Shown piece by piece: positions 1 through 10,190 of a stretch of DNA of 64,000 nt. The notes under the pieces are model-generated. The model searched no databases, had not been told where the DNA came from, and saw only the letters and a program-made list of their open reading frames with translations. Positions within the stretch are counted from its first letter, which is position 1. Each line of letters starts with the position of its first letter. The position numbers and the translations under genes were made by a program. This DNA is from Humulus lupulus (taxonomy: Eukaryota; Streptophyta; Magnoliopsida; Rosales; Cannabaceae): the NCBI RefSeq assembly GCF_963169125.1, contig NC_084794.1, positions 91,123,018 to 91,187,017 on the forward strand, read 5' to 3'.

Positions 1-790
1 TTCATAAATACTTACCTTAGGGAGGCATTGGAAATCCATTATCTGGGTTTGTGGCACATTCTAGAAGAATTCGTGCATCATTAGCTAATCCTTCCCATCC
101 AGGGACAACATATGTGAACTTCATGTCAAATGAACATACACACATAACGTTCTGAGTTGTATCCACTTTCCGACCTCGATATGGTATTTGTTCATCAATT
201 GGAACATGCGTAGAAATATGAGTCCCATCTATAGCTCCAACATAATTCTAAAATACAAAATAAATTATTAGATTTTTTTATTGAATATTGAAAGAAAGGA
301 AAAAAAATAATTCAACTTTTTGTACCTTAAAAAATGGACAGTATCTTGTATCGAATCGAATTTGTGGAGGAGTTACATCAAATGAAGGTGGAGTAATTAG
401 TTATTTGGATAGACGACATATTGCCTTCAAAACCTTCCTAAAATAATGAGATGTGGCTGAGGTGGAGTGTTGAAATCGTTCAGCAACCACACGATGCCGT
501 TCATTATGGCCAATCACAAATAAGAACATAGCCACTTGTTCTTCAACAGACAGATATCGTGAGTTCTTCAATAAAAAAATTTCCTTTAGAACACCACAAA
601 ATAGGTTGAAGACATCTTTGTTCACTCTGAAAAAATCATAACACCTACTCCAATGGCCGTACAACACTTCCATAACGTATTCATGGCCTAAAAGAGCTGA
701 ATTTCTACAAGGTTGCTTAGATAGATATAATTGATTATATTCCTCGCAAGCAAAATCTCTCCAAACTCGTCCTCTAAATCGTCTAGTAAA
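1..790 (-). pseudogene. PIF/Harbinger transposase (HARBI1/ALP1-like), broken and truncated by the window edge
   Basis: The frame opens at 790 with RRFRGRVW and passes the conserved KQPCRNSALLGHEYV stretch and a helical N-terminal domain (about 404-673). It meets an in-frame TAA at 401-403, then continues to a GT donor at 325. A 78-bp intron (248-325) leads to an exon beginning NYVGAIDGTH, which holds the first catalytic Asp; GWEGLANDARIL holds the second. A further TAA lies at 17-19, next to a GTAAGT, and the last acidic residue is outside the window. A likely start ATG at 823-825 is in a different frame, which suggests a frameshift near 790. The protein would cut and rejoin transposon ends in the nucleus. 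The family is clear; the copy is dead as read. Confidence 0.8.
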
Positions 791-930
791 TTATCCTTGT
801 TGAACCGAGCAACGTTTAAAGACATTTTATCCTAATAGTAGAAAAAACTTTTAAATTTTACATTCATTACATAAAATATATATAAACACTCAAAGTCAAA
901 GTCAAACCATAAAACAAAATAAGCAAAACA

Positions 931-1082
931 AGTCATCAAGTCAATGGCTAAACAAAGTCATCCAGTCAATAACTAAACAAATTCATACAGTCAATAACTA
1001 ACAAGGTCATCCAGTCAATAGCTTAGCAAACTCATCCAATCAATAGCTAAACAAAGTCATCTTGTTCATAGCTAAACAAAGT
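931..1082. repeat. 25-bp minisatellite, about six copies
   Basis: Six tandem units of about 25 bp, each close to GTCATCCAGTCAATAACTAA followed by ACAAA, fill the gap between the transposase and the Myb/SANT gene of the Harbinger element. Units differ from one another at several positions, so the expansion is not recent. No coding potential is seen. Confidence 0.8.
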
Positions 1083-1091
1083 CTAAACTTT

Positions 1092-2050
1092 TCACTTCAA
1101 ATTCAGCAACCAATCGATTCTTCTATGCTCTGCCATCTTTAGAAACAATGCTCTGGACACCTCGTTCTCAAACTTCTCAATAGCTTTTGTGTATACTTCT
1201 CCACTAATTCCATCAATTTGATTAAGAGCTTCAACACTCTCATCCAATAAGTAATGTGATGCAGATGTTGCCATTGATCTCTCTATCAATTTTGTCTTTC
1301 GCTTTGCAGTTTCATTATATGTTACAAGTGCATCTGCCAAAGTTGATGAGAACTTTGCTCTTTTTACTGATCGAGAATTCGAAGTGGCTGTTGATTTACC
1401 TCTTCTTTTGCTACCATCCTCATCAAAACCACTTTCTTCATTCCTAGTAGAAGGACTTATTGATGTTGCATCATCATCATTAGTATCTCCATCGTTAGAA
1501 GGACTTCAAGTTGAAGGATGAGCATTGAAACTAGTTGCAGTAGTATCACCAAAGATAGTGCATAATTTCTCATAAAACCTACAACCTTTCTTTCTAAATC
1601 TTTTAGCAGACTTGTTAACCTACATGAAATGAAATTATATTGATAAAATATACCAATACCTATTATAATAAAACAAGCATAAAATCTATTTCAAATCATT
1701 TTTACCCGAATAAGTTTATCCCAAGCTTCATCAGTCGCACTAACTTCTCTAGTCACTGCATTGTATCCCATACCAGTCTCTTTCAGTAAGGACTTAAAAT
1801 CCTTGTGCTTTTGCTTTAATTGATTGTATTTGTTCCTTAGTTGCATATCACTATAATTTCTTTTTGCTCGTGCACAAAGCTCTTCCTTTATATATTTCCA
1901 TGATTGCTTTGTAAATGTTGTGGTATTCTTATTTCCCTTTAAAACTTCCTCTTCCATAAGTTCGATGAAAATTTCTTCATGTCTTTGAGTCCAAACAGAA
2001 GCCTCATCATTGTTCTCAATAATAAGAACTTCATTATCAATACCTGCCAT
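1092..2050 (-). pseudogene. Myb/SANT-like DNA-binding protein of the Harbinger element, one nonsense codon
   Basis: Exon 1 (1706-2050) encodes a Myb/SANT-like trihelix domain: WTQRHEEIFIELMEEEV, then FTKQSWKYIKEEL and LRNKYNQLKQKHKDFK, then the WDKLIRV end. A GT-AG intron (1620-1705) joins in frame to exon 2 (1092-1619), which is Ser/Asp rich, has a basic KRRGK patch and ends in a helical tail finishing WLLNLK. Exon 2 is open apart from one TGA at 1506-1508. In Pong- and Harbinger-type elements this protein binds the transposon ends and brings the transposase to them in the nucleus; that role is inferred here from position and domain. A stand-alone host gene of the same domain family is less likely because the transposase follows on the same strand. 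Confidence 0.72.
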
Positions 2051-2373
2051 CTAGGTAAGACCTAATGATTCAATAAGAATTCTAAATGAAAACACAAGAC
2101 TATTCCTAAAGAAACAATCATTTCAAGAACAACAATAAGAATTGAAAATTTGATTTAGTTATAATTTCCAAGTAAGTAATTCCAATAATAGCAATGAAGA
2201 GAATCCATATATTCATCAAATTAACAAAATAATACAATGTCATATGAAATAAAAACACACACCAAAAAACATAAAAGGCATACATATTATATGTGTATAT
2301 ATATATATATATATTCTATCATGATGTATATATAAATATATATAAGATATCCTATAAAAGACAGATGAGCAAA
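2051..2373. other. AT-rich spacer with a TA microsatellite
   Basis: No gene is seen. A (TA)n microsatellite lies at about 2290-2315, followed by AT-rich sequence up to the solo LTR target site CATAC at 2374-2378. Confidence 0.6.
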
Positions 2374-2378
2374 CATAC

Positions 2379-3184
2379 TGTTATCCCCAAAATTTGAAAA
2401 CGATGACGTGGCAATAGAAGTGACAAATGGTAAGGAATGGTTGGGTAATCTGGCTTAGGAGTGACCCGGTAGACCAGTGAAGATTATTGACTGGCCAGTC
2501 AAGTGTCATGACCGACCAGCCATGACCTTGGCCGACCAATCACATGCTTGTCTGCCCAGGCATGACCTTGGCCGACCAGTTATGGGCTTGTCTGCCCAGT
2601 TAATGTCCTTGTTCGACCAGCTATGTGCATGACCGACCAGTCATGCGTTTGTCTGCCCAATTAGGTGCATGTCCGACCAGTGAAGGTTTGGCTGACTAGA
2701 CAGAACAGTGCAATGCAAAGGATCCCAGTAACGGCTTCAACAAGAATCGATCATACTTGCGTGGGAATCTCTCAAATTATCCCATAAAAATAGTGTTCTG
2801 TTGTATTTTGAATATTATTATTAATTAAATATAGTGAGAATAACAAAATATCCCGATTTTGAGGGACATCATCTGTACGATCCTGAGCCTATAAATACAA
2901 GGCTCATGGCATCATAAAAGGGTTCCGATTTCATTTTTCCGGAGAGAGAGTAATTATATCTTGAGAGAACTCTTGTATTCTTTTAATCTGCATTGAAGAA
3001 GCTCAGTTGACTGAGGTTCATCTGATCTTGAGTGTAGATCTATAATCATAACTCTAAGTGGATTAGGCTATTACTAACACATTTGGGGCTGAACCACTAT
3101 AAAAATCATCTGTGTCATATATTTCTCTTGAAGATTTTTGTCGTTTTGACGTCTACACGTCGTTGCCCAAAAACGCGGTCAACA
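2379..3184 (+). mobile_element. Solo LTR, 806 bp, probably Tat-type Ty3/gypsy
   Basis: Starts TGTTATCCCC, ends GCGGTCAACA, and is bounded by a perfect 5-bp target duplication CATAC (2374-2378 and 3185-3189). No internal retrotransposon sequence lies between, so this is a solo LTR left by LTR-LTR recombination. A TATA box CTATAAATAC lies at 2889-2898 inside a GAGCC...GGCTC inverted repeat. The U3 part (2470-2700) contains short tandem repeats around GACCGACCAG. The same LTR family is seen at 33833-34886, and its 3' third is shared with 6642-7867. Confidence 0.92.
2470..2700 (+). repeat. GACCGACCAG short tandem repeats in the U3 of the solo LTR
   Basis: About ten degenerate units of roughly 20-22 bp alternate CCGACCAGTCATG-like and GTCTGCCCA-like cores. 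An equivalent array lies in the related LTR at 33980-34290. Such U3 arrays are common in plant LTRs and may act as enhancers, which is not testable from sequence alone. Confidence 0.7.
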
Positions 3185-3189
3185 CATAC

Positions 3190-4921
3190 AAACTAAGGAC
3201 AAAAAATAAAACCCTTATATGATATAACAATGTCAATAACATAGACTCGGATGGTCAATAACAATGTATTTTTATTATTAACAATCTTCTTATATGAGAA
3301 ACTAAAGGTGGGAAAAACAGAGCAAAGTTTTCATTATCCCTTTATTTTATTACATCATAAGATATTGAAGCAACATTATTTTAGCCTCCTATCTACTTGT
3401 TTTATAATCCAATAAGTTCAAAACCAAGGTTTTTAGTGTAAGTTTTAGCTTTAAGTTGACTTACTGTCCATTATTGTAGTTATTTTTCCTGGAAAATGTC
3501 ACATTAAAATGTTTTATTCTGCTTTAACTTATGCTACTCTGCAGTGAACATGATGGTATTTTACTACTGCCCACTGGCTCAATTTCTCCAATTTGGCTTA
3601 TATAAGATGCTTTGGCTGAAGGTATACAACATCATCAACCTCAATTCTTTGAAAAAAGCAACTTAAAAAAGTTGGATTAGTAATATTTTGAAGCTCGTAA
3701 CTATGGCAGTGGAACCAACCAAAAGCTTAACAAAACTATCTAACTCTCATAAAATAAAAGCCTGCATCAATGATAAGATATTGAATTTTGCATATAGCCA
3801 TTATTGAAAAATGAAGTACAAGTACCGACTTTAAAATCCTCCATTTAGAGTAGACGACTCACATAGCTACATAACATACTGTATAACATATAAAACCATA
3901 GTAAACTAAAGTAGCTACAAAATCAAATTCAATAATAAATAAAATTTATCTTGTATGCATCTACCAAAAGATAAAGTGCATGCAGCAAAAGTTTTAGAAC
4001 AACTCCACATTCATAATTACAGTGATTTCAAAACTATCATCCTAACTTAACTTACTTCATCACACAGTTATCTCAAAATAAACAATGAATATGCATGTAC
4101 TTGTCAAACTAAAATGTAAAAGTATTTCCAAAAGGGGTTCTTCATTTTATCACCCAAACTACTTTTTCAAATGGACTTATTACCATTAAATTCATAAAAC
4201 TGCCCCCAGTTTCTGATCTCCACTCAAGGCCAATCCAATAAATATAAGTTCTTTCAGCAAAGTAGTTTATTCTCATAATGCTTAGACAAGCAAAAAGATC
4301 TAGACTTGAACTTAATAGAGATTGAAGTACCCTCAAATTCAAAGATGTGGTCATGCTGTCAAACAGTATATGACCGGTTCTAGATTAATAGAAGTTATCA
4401 TCATACTACAAAAGTTTGAAAAAGAGGTTCTGTTGGAAATGATTTCAACATGATCATGAATCTATATTTCCACAAGATTGTTCAGGTAGTCAGTCTCTAG
4501 AAAAGTAAGCTGACTATCAACATGGCAAGCCTATATCACCTTTATAATTTGATCCAATAATCAAGCCTCACCTTTGCCAGATTCAATAGCTACCGTGGCT
4601 TTCAATAGCTCGCTGGCTTCATTAGGCAAAACCCAGAAAGAACCTTTTGGTTTTCAATTAGATTCTGATATTCAGCTCCCATCAGATTACTATAAGTAAA
4701 ATAAGAAGAGGGTCTAACTTTGGCCAAAACTCAAGAAAAGGAAGCCAAGAGAACTTGATTCTTCTTGAATAAAGAATACACTAAGCTTAGCTAAACTAGG
4801 TAAAAGCCTAAGCCTAACCTTTGTTCATCACCTTTCCTAATTTGGGTTTCGATTATAATGAGAATTCAAATTACCACTTTACGTGATACTAGTACTAGCA
4901 TTCCATAGACCAAACGAGCGA
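3190..4921. other. AT-rich intergenic sequence, no supported gene
   Basis: I see no convincing coding region, repeat array or element end here. A short minus-strand stretch ending at 4572 before a GTGAGG donor could be an exon of the MZT1-like relic to its right, but it matches nothing I recognise. Confidence 0.4.
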
Positions 4922-5017
4922 TTATGATGTAATTAAGTTAAGGCATGAAGTGGGGTAAGGATCAATTCTTGAAGACTTAACCCTACTAAAAAAGCTAAGG
5001 ATTAATGAATTTAGTAC

Positions 5018-5332
5018 CTCGAATCGGAGTTCCTTGACGACAACAACCAAAACCTTAGAGTTGAGACCCAAATCACATAGAGCAATGAGCAAAGATAAGG
5101 TATGACAATCAAGCCCTGTGTCAAGTATATTGGACAAGAGAGAAAATGGAGAAAAATCACAAACCCTAATCCCAAACAAAATCAGAAAAAGAGATTGAGA
5201 AGAAGAAGAAGAAGAAGAAGAAGAAGAAGAAGAAATCATATGAGGGAGAGACATGAAAGAGATGGTGTAACTGAAGAAAACTTGGAGAGAGCTATGAGAA
5301 GCCATTGAAGCTTGAGAAAGCTCCCTGTGCAC
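5018..5332 (-). pseudogene. MZT1: MZT1/GIP1-like gamma-tubulin-complex subunit, degenerate exon
   Basis: Minus-strand residues LSNILDTGLDCHTLSLLIAL then CDLGLNSKVLVVVVKELRFE (about 5018-5140) closely resemble the core of MOZART1/GIP1, a protein of about 70 residues that links gamma-tubulin ring complexes to microtubule-organising sites. Differences from the family include loss of the Met before SNIL, Cys for Arg in GLDRHTLS, and loss of the Pro-Glu-Ala run after LGLN. The upstream frame (5141-5332) is a poly-Ser stretch from a GAA/TTC microsatellite and does not resemble the family's N-terminus. The core ends at a GT donor (5012-5017). I read it as a decayed gene copy; a divergent expressed gene cannot be excluded. 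Confidence 0.6.
5198..5234. repeat. (GAA)n microsatellite
   Basis: About twelve GAA units on the plus strand, read as poly-Ser in the minus-strand frame of the MZT1-like relic. Confidence 0.9.
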
Positions 5333-5339
5333 GAGCTTG

Positions 5340-6636
5340 AGAGGGCAAAAATAAAAATTGGTTTAAATTTTGTTTAAAAGTATGAAAATGGTGTATTCAA
5401 AATTTTGGTAAATTTTAATTAAAATTTTAAAAAATTAAAAATAAGTTTAAAAATTTTTTAACTTACCGAACATGTTTTTCGGTTTTGTTATCAAAATTTT
5501 TATTATTTAATAAGAAAATTATTTAAAAAAATTTACCGAACAGGGCCATAATGTATGACATAAATGTATTAAAAAATTAGAGCAAAACATTGTCTGTAAT
5601 TTTAATAAAAATCGGTTAATTTTTTTTAAATATGTAATAGAATGAATTACAATTCTATAGTATATATAAATATTTATATTAATAATCTCTACATATATGA
5701 CATCTAAACACAACATTGACATAGATATATATATTTACATGGCTACATGACATATATATAAATTACAATAAAATTTAAAAAGAAATTAATAATAGAATAA
5801 AATAATAATAGAAAAAGTCATAGTGTAGAGTAGTATACATGCATCAACTATTTTTAGTTTCCAATGTAACTCGCAATGTCCTTTGATGAATTTGATGAAT
5901 AAAAAGAACTCCAATCATTTGAGAAAAATAATTTATCACACAAATTTATAAGATGAAAAAATGATATGTATGACTTTATTATTTTTAAATAAATATGATT
6001 AAATTATTTAAAATATCATATTTTAATTTATTTATTTATTTATTTTTGTTTAAGTTTATATTTGTTCTAATTTTTGAATTTGATAGTGACAACAAAGATT
6101 ATATATTATATGTTTAATATAATATTAATATTATACATAGATTTTAAATTTAAGTTTGTTGCTAGCTTTTTTTTAAAAAAAAGAAGTTTGTTTATAGTTG
6201 ATAGTAGATTATATTATATTATATGTTTAATATGATATTATTCTAATACATGAAGTTTAAGTTTAATTAAATTTTATTTATGTTATAAAACATATGGTTT
6301 TTATTATTTTTAAATAATTATCATTGTAAAATATCTTATTTTAATTTGTTTAATGATTTATTTATTTAATTTGATTTAAGTTTAAATCATGTTTACAATC
6401 TATCGTTAAATATAAGAATATTCTGTTACATATAAGAATATTTCGTTAAAGTTAACGAAAAAAAATAAAAAAATCGTTAAAACAAAAAATTTCTGTTATC
6501 TACAAACTTATTATATAGAAGAGATTATATATTTTTTCTAATTTATTCTTCTCTATCATTTTTTTATTTAGAAACATATGACTTTAATATCGTAATATAT
6601 GTATATTATTTTTGTTTAATTAGTTTTTATTTTAAA
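5340..6636. other. Very AT-rich spacer
   Basis: Homopolymer-rich AT sequence without supported genes. Around 5465-5550 the motifs ACCGAACATG and TTACCGAACAGGGCC recur with intervening A/T runs, which may be a decayed MITE end. I could not pair a second terminus. Confidence 0.4.
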
Positions 6637-7194
6637 GTTATTGTTGACTGTCTTTTTAGCCAACGATGTGAGAACGTCAAATACGACAAGCCTTCAAAAG
6701 AAATAAAAACGACACAGACGGTTTAAACCAGAAAAGTAAATAACACAGGAGATATTTATAGTGGTTCAGCCCCGATTGTCGGTAATAGCCTAATCCACTT
6801 AGAGTTGTGATTTATAGATCTATACTCAAGATCAGATGGACTGAGCCAACTGAGTTTCTTCAGTATAGATTGTGAAAATACAAGAGTTCTCTCAAATATC
6901 AGCACTTTCTCTCTCTAGAATACACAGACCCAATTTTCTCTCTCTCTAGAAAGAAGAAGCAGAAGGAGACCCTCTCTAATCCCATAAGCCCTCTATTTAT
7001 AGGCCTGGGATACTCAACTGATATCCCCTTTAGATAGGGATATTTTATTATTTATCTTATATTTATATTACAAGAAATATTTAAAATACAACTAATTCCT
7101 CAATTTGAGTGAGGAATGAGAGATTCCCGGGTGCTTAGACCAATTCTTGCTAGAGTCGCTCTGGGGACTTTGACGTAGTCTCACATGCATGTTG

Positions 7195-7450
7195 ATTACT
7201 CCTTCAAGCTTTCCTTGGACCAAGGTGATACAAGCTTGGCTCTCCTCGGACCAAGGTGGTCCGAGGCAACACCCTTGCTTCTCACCTCGGACAAGTCCGA
7301 GCATACCTTCTTCAATCAAGGTCCGATCGGACCTTGTGGCCTTCTCCTCGGACCAAGGTGGTTCGAGGCATCCTCCTCTTGCCTTCTCCTTGGACTAAGG
7401 TGGTCCAAGGAATCCTCCTTGACATCTCACCTTGGACAAGCCTGAGGCAC
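7195..7450. repeat. Minisatellite of CTCGGACCAAGGTGGTCCGAG units
   Basis: Degenerate tandem units built on CTCGGACCAAGGTGGTCC, itself a near-palindrome. They lie in the U3 of the minus-strand solo LTR and create spurious open frames in several phases. Confidence 0.75.
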
Positions 7451-7608
7451 TCCCCTATAGCATCTCCCAACTATGTCCGATCGGACATTGTGTAGGCTCT
7501 CCTTGGAAAAATCTAAGTCTCTATTCTTGGCTTGCATGGGACTCCTCCTCCTTAGCTACTTACCTTGGACACGTTCGAGCCAACACTTAGGAAACCTTGG
7601 GAGGCTTC

Positions 7609-7845
7609 CCTCAAACACACCCTTGGGGTCTCCTAGGACCACATCCTCCTTGGGGTCTCCTAGGACCACTTTCTCCTTGGGGTCTCCTAAGACCACTTTC
7701 TTGAGTTCTCCTCGGACCTCATCCTTGGGTTCTCCTAGGATCACTCTCTTGGGGTCTCCTAGGACCACATCCTCCTTGGGGTCTCCTAGGACCACTCCCC
7801 TTAGCTCTCCTAGAATGCATTCTCCTTAGCCTCCTAGGATGCATT
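7609..7845. repeat. Minisatellite of GGGTCTCCTAGGACCAC units
   Basis: About eight units of roughly 24-27 bp with a GGTCTCCTAGGACCAC core lie in the distal U3 of the same solo LTR. Both strands stay open because unit lengths are near multiples of three; I do not regard these as genes. Confidence 0.8.
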
Positions 7846-8212
7846 CTCCTATTTTTTGGGTATAACAGTTATATTGATTTTGTTTGTTTGTTATGGGTTG
7901 TTGGTATATTATTTTATAACTAGTGTATATGTTTTTTATGATATGGTATTTTATTTTTTTTGTCGATAATATTTAGTTTCTATCTTGTTGTACATAATGG
8001 TAGTATATAATTTTATATCATGGTATATACATTTTAATAGCAATATATAATTTTGTTAACATAATATTTACATTTTTTAGTAATAATCATGTAAGTGTTG
8101 TTGGTATATTATTTTTCAACTCAGTATATATATTTTGTGGTATGATATATATTTTTAGATTATATTTAAGTTCTATCTTGTTATATATAATGGTGGTATA
8201 TAATTTTATTAG

Positions 8213-8312
8213 GGGAAAATACCAGTTTGGCCCATGTGTTTTTTCTAAATACGAAATCGACCCCTTTGTTTTGTAAATGATAATTTAGACCCTGTGGTTT
8301 ACAAAATGAATC
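8213..8312 (+). repeat. Dispersed repeat, copy 1 (CAGTTTGGCCCATGTGTTT)
   Basis: Starts GGGGAAAATACCAGTTTGGC and contains the alternating phrases GACCC..TTTGTTTTGTAAATGA and TTTAGACCCTGTGGTTT. A related copy lies at 8571-8665. The parent element was not identified. Confidence 0.6.
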
Positions 8313-8570
8313 AAAATAGTACCTTATACCCAATTTTGGTCAAAAAAAAAAAATTCAAATATAATCATGATTTTTTTTACACATTTGGAATCATGAAAAA
8401 TCAATCTAGTAACTGGTTACCTTACCAGACTTTGAAAAAAACGTACCACCTAAAAATAGGAAAAAATGTTATAATAAATAAAAAAACTAATAAACACAAT
8501 TCATATTACAAAAAAAAATTGCAAAACAACCAAAGTAAAATTTAATATAAAAATAGTTATATAATATTAA

Positions 8571-8665
8571 GGAAAAATACTAGTTTGGTCCCTGTGTTTT
8601 TCCCAAATACGTGACCGGTCCCTGTATTTTGTTAAATGACAAATTGGACCATGTGTTTTCTCTGT
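8571..8665 (+). repeat. Dispersed repeat, copy 2 (TAGTTTGGTCCCTGTGTTT)
   Basis: Diverged direct copy of 8213-8312, about 358 bp downstream. It runs directly into the first codons of the enoyl-CoA isomerase relic, so it may mark the end of an element that carries, or was inserted beside, that gene fragment. Confidence 0.6.
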
Positions 8666-8674
8666 TTGTGATTT

Positions 8675-9116
8675 TTGGTTCTTTACTTAGAGAAGGGCAG
8701 CAACTTGTTCTTCCTCACTCTCACCGGTGGCGACGACCACTGCCTTGGCCCCAACTGCATCGACTCCATCCTCTCTGCTATCTCCCAAATCAAATCCCAA
8801 GCCACACTCTGCTCCGTCCTCATCACCACCGCCCAAGGCACCAAGTATTGCTCAAATGGATTTGATCTCGCTTGGGCCCGATCTGCTGACTCTAAATCCG
8901 GCACCGTTGCTCGCCTCAGGCAGATTGTCGTTCCTTTAAGCCAGTCGTCGTTGAACTCATCTCCTTGCCGATGTCGATGCCAACGATCACTGCCCTCCCT
9001 AATCATGCTGCCACCAGAGGCTTCTAATTCGCGCTGAACCACGACTGCATCTTGATGCGGAGAGATAAAGGTGTTATGTACATGTCTGAGGTCGATGTAG
9101 GACTTCCATTTCCAGA
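8675..9116 (+). pseudogene. ECI1: Enoyl-CoA delta isomerase (peroxisomal, ECI1-like), 5' part before the Mutator insertion
   Basis: The frame reads LEKGSNLFFLTLTGGDDHCLGPN, then SILSAISQIKSQAT, SVLITTAQGTKYCSNGFDLAWA and ARLRQIV. After a frameshift near 8930 it continues with SFKPVVVELISLPM, LPNHAA and CILMRRDKGVMYMSEVDVG up to the transposon. This is the crotonase-fold, single-exon arrangement of plant peroxisomal enoyl-CoA delta isomerases, which shift double bonds during unsaturated fatty-acid beta-oxidation. The initiator ATG is absent (TTG at 8675), an in-frame TAA lies at about 9024-9026, and two residues are inserted after LPM. The gene was probably dead or fragmentary; the order of decay and insertion is unknown. 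It resumes at 23039. Confidence 0.88.
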
Positions 9117-9234
9117 GGGAAATTTGACTTTTTATGCTTAATGGTGTGGTGTAATTCAAAATAATGCTAGGCATTTTTATCATTACAAAATAATGCCAAA
9201 AGTTTTGCTAGTACCCAAAATGCCCCTGTCACAA
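9117..9234 (+). repeat. Left terminal inverted repeat of the Mutator-like element
   Basis: 118 bp, outer sequence GGGAAATTTGACTTTTTATG, inner end near CCCCTGTCACAA. It pairs with 22921-23038 reversed. The least conserved stretches are bases 27-33 and about 80-95. The inner boundary is where I stop seeing alignment. Confidence 0.93.
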
Positions 9235-9629
9235 TTCCCCCCAATCCCCCTTTTGATTCTCTTTCTCTCTCTCAAACTCTCGGTTCAAACTCTCCCCCTG
9301 ACCGACCAACTAACCAGAACCCAAACCCGTCGCAGCCCCCGTCGAAGCCGCGCTGCCCCCCGTCGCAGCCCCCTGTCGCAGCCCCCGTCGAAACCCCGCG
9401 CTGCTACCCGTCGTCTCGCCTCTCGCCGTTTGTCCGTCATCCAAAACCCACGGTTCGAGTTTCTCCATACCCAAAACAAAGGTAAGCTTTTATTTTTTAT
9501 TACATTGAATTTGTGTCTGTAGTGTTATATTTTAGGATTGTTTGTGTGTTTGTGTCTGGTTTGTTTTGGGTATGGATTAGTGTGGGTATGTTGAGAGTGA
9601 AGTATGGGATTTTTGTGGGTCTGGTAAGG

Positions 9630-10190
9630 TTGCTCGACGGTGGTTTGATGCATGCTCGATAGGTCAAGCCGTTAAGGGTTCCAAGTTTAGGTTCGATGCT
9701 CGATGTGGGTTCGATGCATGCTCGATGGGGGTTCGATGCATGCTTGATGGGTTGGGTATTTGTTGGGTTCGATGGTTGTCGATGTTGGTTCGATAGGGTA
9801 GGCCTTAGGGGTTCGATGTTGGTTCGATGCATGCTCGATAAGGGTTCGATAGGTTAAGCCGTTAAGGGTTCCAAGTTTAGGTTCGATGCTCGATGGGGGT
9901 TCGATGCATGCTTGATGGGTTGGGTATTTGTTGGGTTCGATGGTTGTCGATGTTGGTTCGATAGGGTAGGCCTTAGGGGTTCGATGGGGTGGGCCCATTA
10001 TGGGTTCCAGGTTTAAACCTAAGAAATTAGATGCATGCTCGATGGGGGTTCGATTCATGCTCGATGGATTGGGTCTTATGTTGGATTCAATGGTGGTTCG
10101 ATGCATGCTCTAGGGGTTCGATAGGGGTTTCAATGGGTACTCGATAGGGGTTCGATGGGTGTTCGATAGGGGTTCGATGGTTGCATGTAT
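9630..10190 (+). repeat. CTCGATG/GTTCGATG array in intron 1 of the ULP1-like gene
   Basis: Dozens of 8-12-bp units (GGTTCGATG, CATGCTCGATG, GGTTCGATAGG) fill most of intron 1. A longer direct repeat of roughly 150-190 bp is visible, with AGGGTTCCAAGTTTAGG recurring near 9673 and 9865. The array stops about 60 bp before the acceptor. The minus-strand frames it creates (about 9500-10106) are not genes. Confidence 0.92.

Larger units (their letters stand above)
1..2050 (-). mobile_element. PIF/Harbinger-type DNA transposon, 5' part
   Basis: Two minus-strand genes in tandem, a Myb/SANT-like DNA-binding protein (1092-2050) and a HARBI1-type DDE transposase (1-790), give the two-gene layout known for PIF/Harbinger elements, where both proteins are needed for transposition. 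The downstream end, with the rest of the DDE domain and one terminal inverted repeat, lies left of the window. I did not find the right terminal repeat or a TTA/TAA-type target duplication. Each gene carries at least one in-frame stop, so the copy looks non-autonomous. Family assignment is secure from the transposase motifs; the outer boundary is not determined. Confidence 0.75.
6642..7867 (-). mobile_element. Solo LTR, 1226 bp, minus orientation
   Basis: On the plus strand it starts TGTTGACTG and ends GGGTATAACA, with a perfect target duplication GTTAT (6637-6641 and 7868-7872). On the minus strand the end of the LTR (6642-7000: TATA-box region, leader and GGATTAGGC...GGGGCTGAACCACTATAAA) matches that of 2379-3184. 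The U3 (7080-7867) is unrelated and consists of two minisatellites. The TATA box CTATAAATAG lies at about 6991-7003 on the minus strand. No internal domain is present, so it is a solo LTR. Confidence 0.92.

Noticed and set aside
7185..7829. Open frames on both strands with LGSPRTT or VLGDPKE repeats
   Set aside because: Minisatellite inside a solo LTR with a proven target duplication; openness in both directions is a periodicity effect.
8683..9183. 166-codon minus-strand frame opposite the isomerase relic
   Set aside because: Shadow of the GC-rich coding sequence on the other strand; no similarity to known proteins.
9500..10106. Minus-strand frames with repeated IEP/HRT text
   Set aside because: They translate the GTTCGATG array inside intron 1 of the ULP1-like gene; the intron has good splice sites on the other strand.
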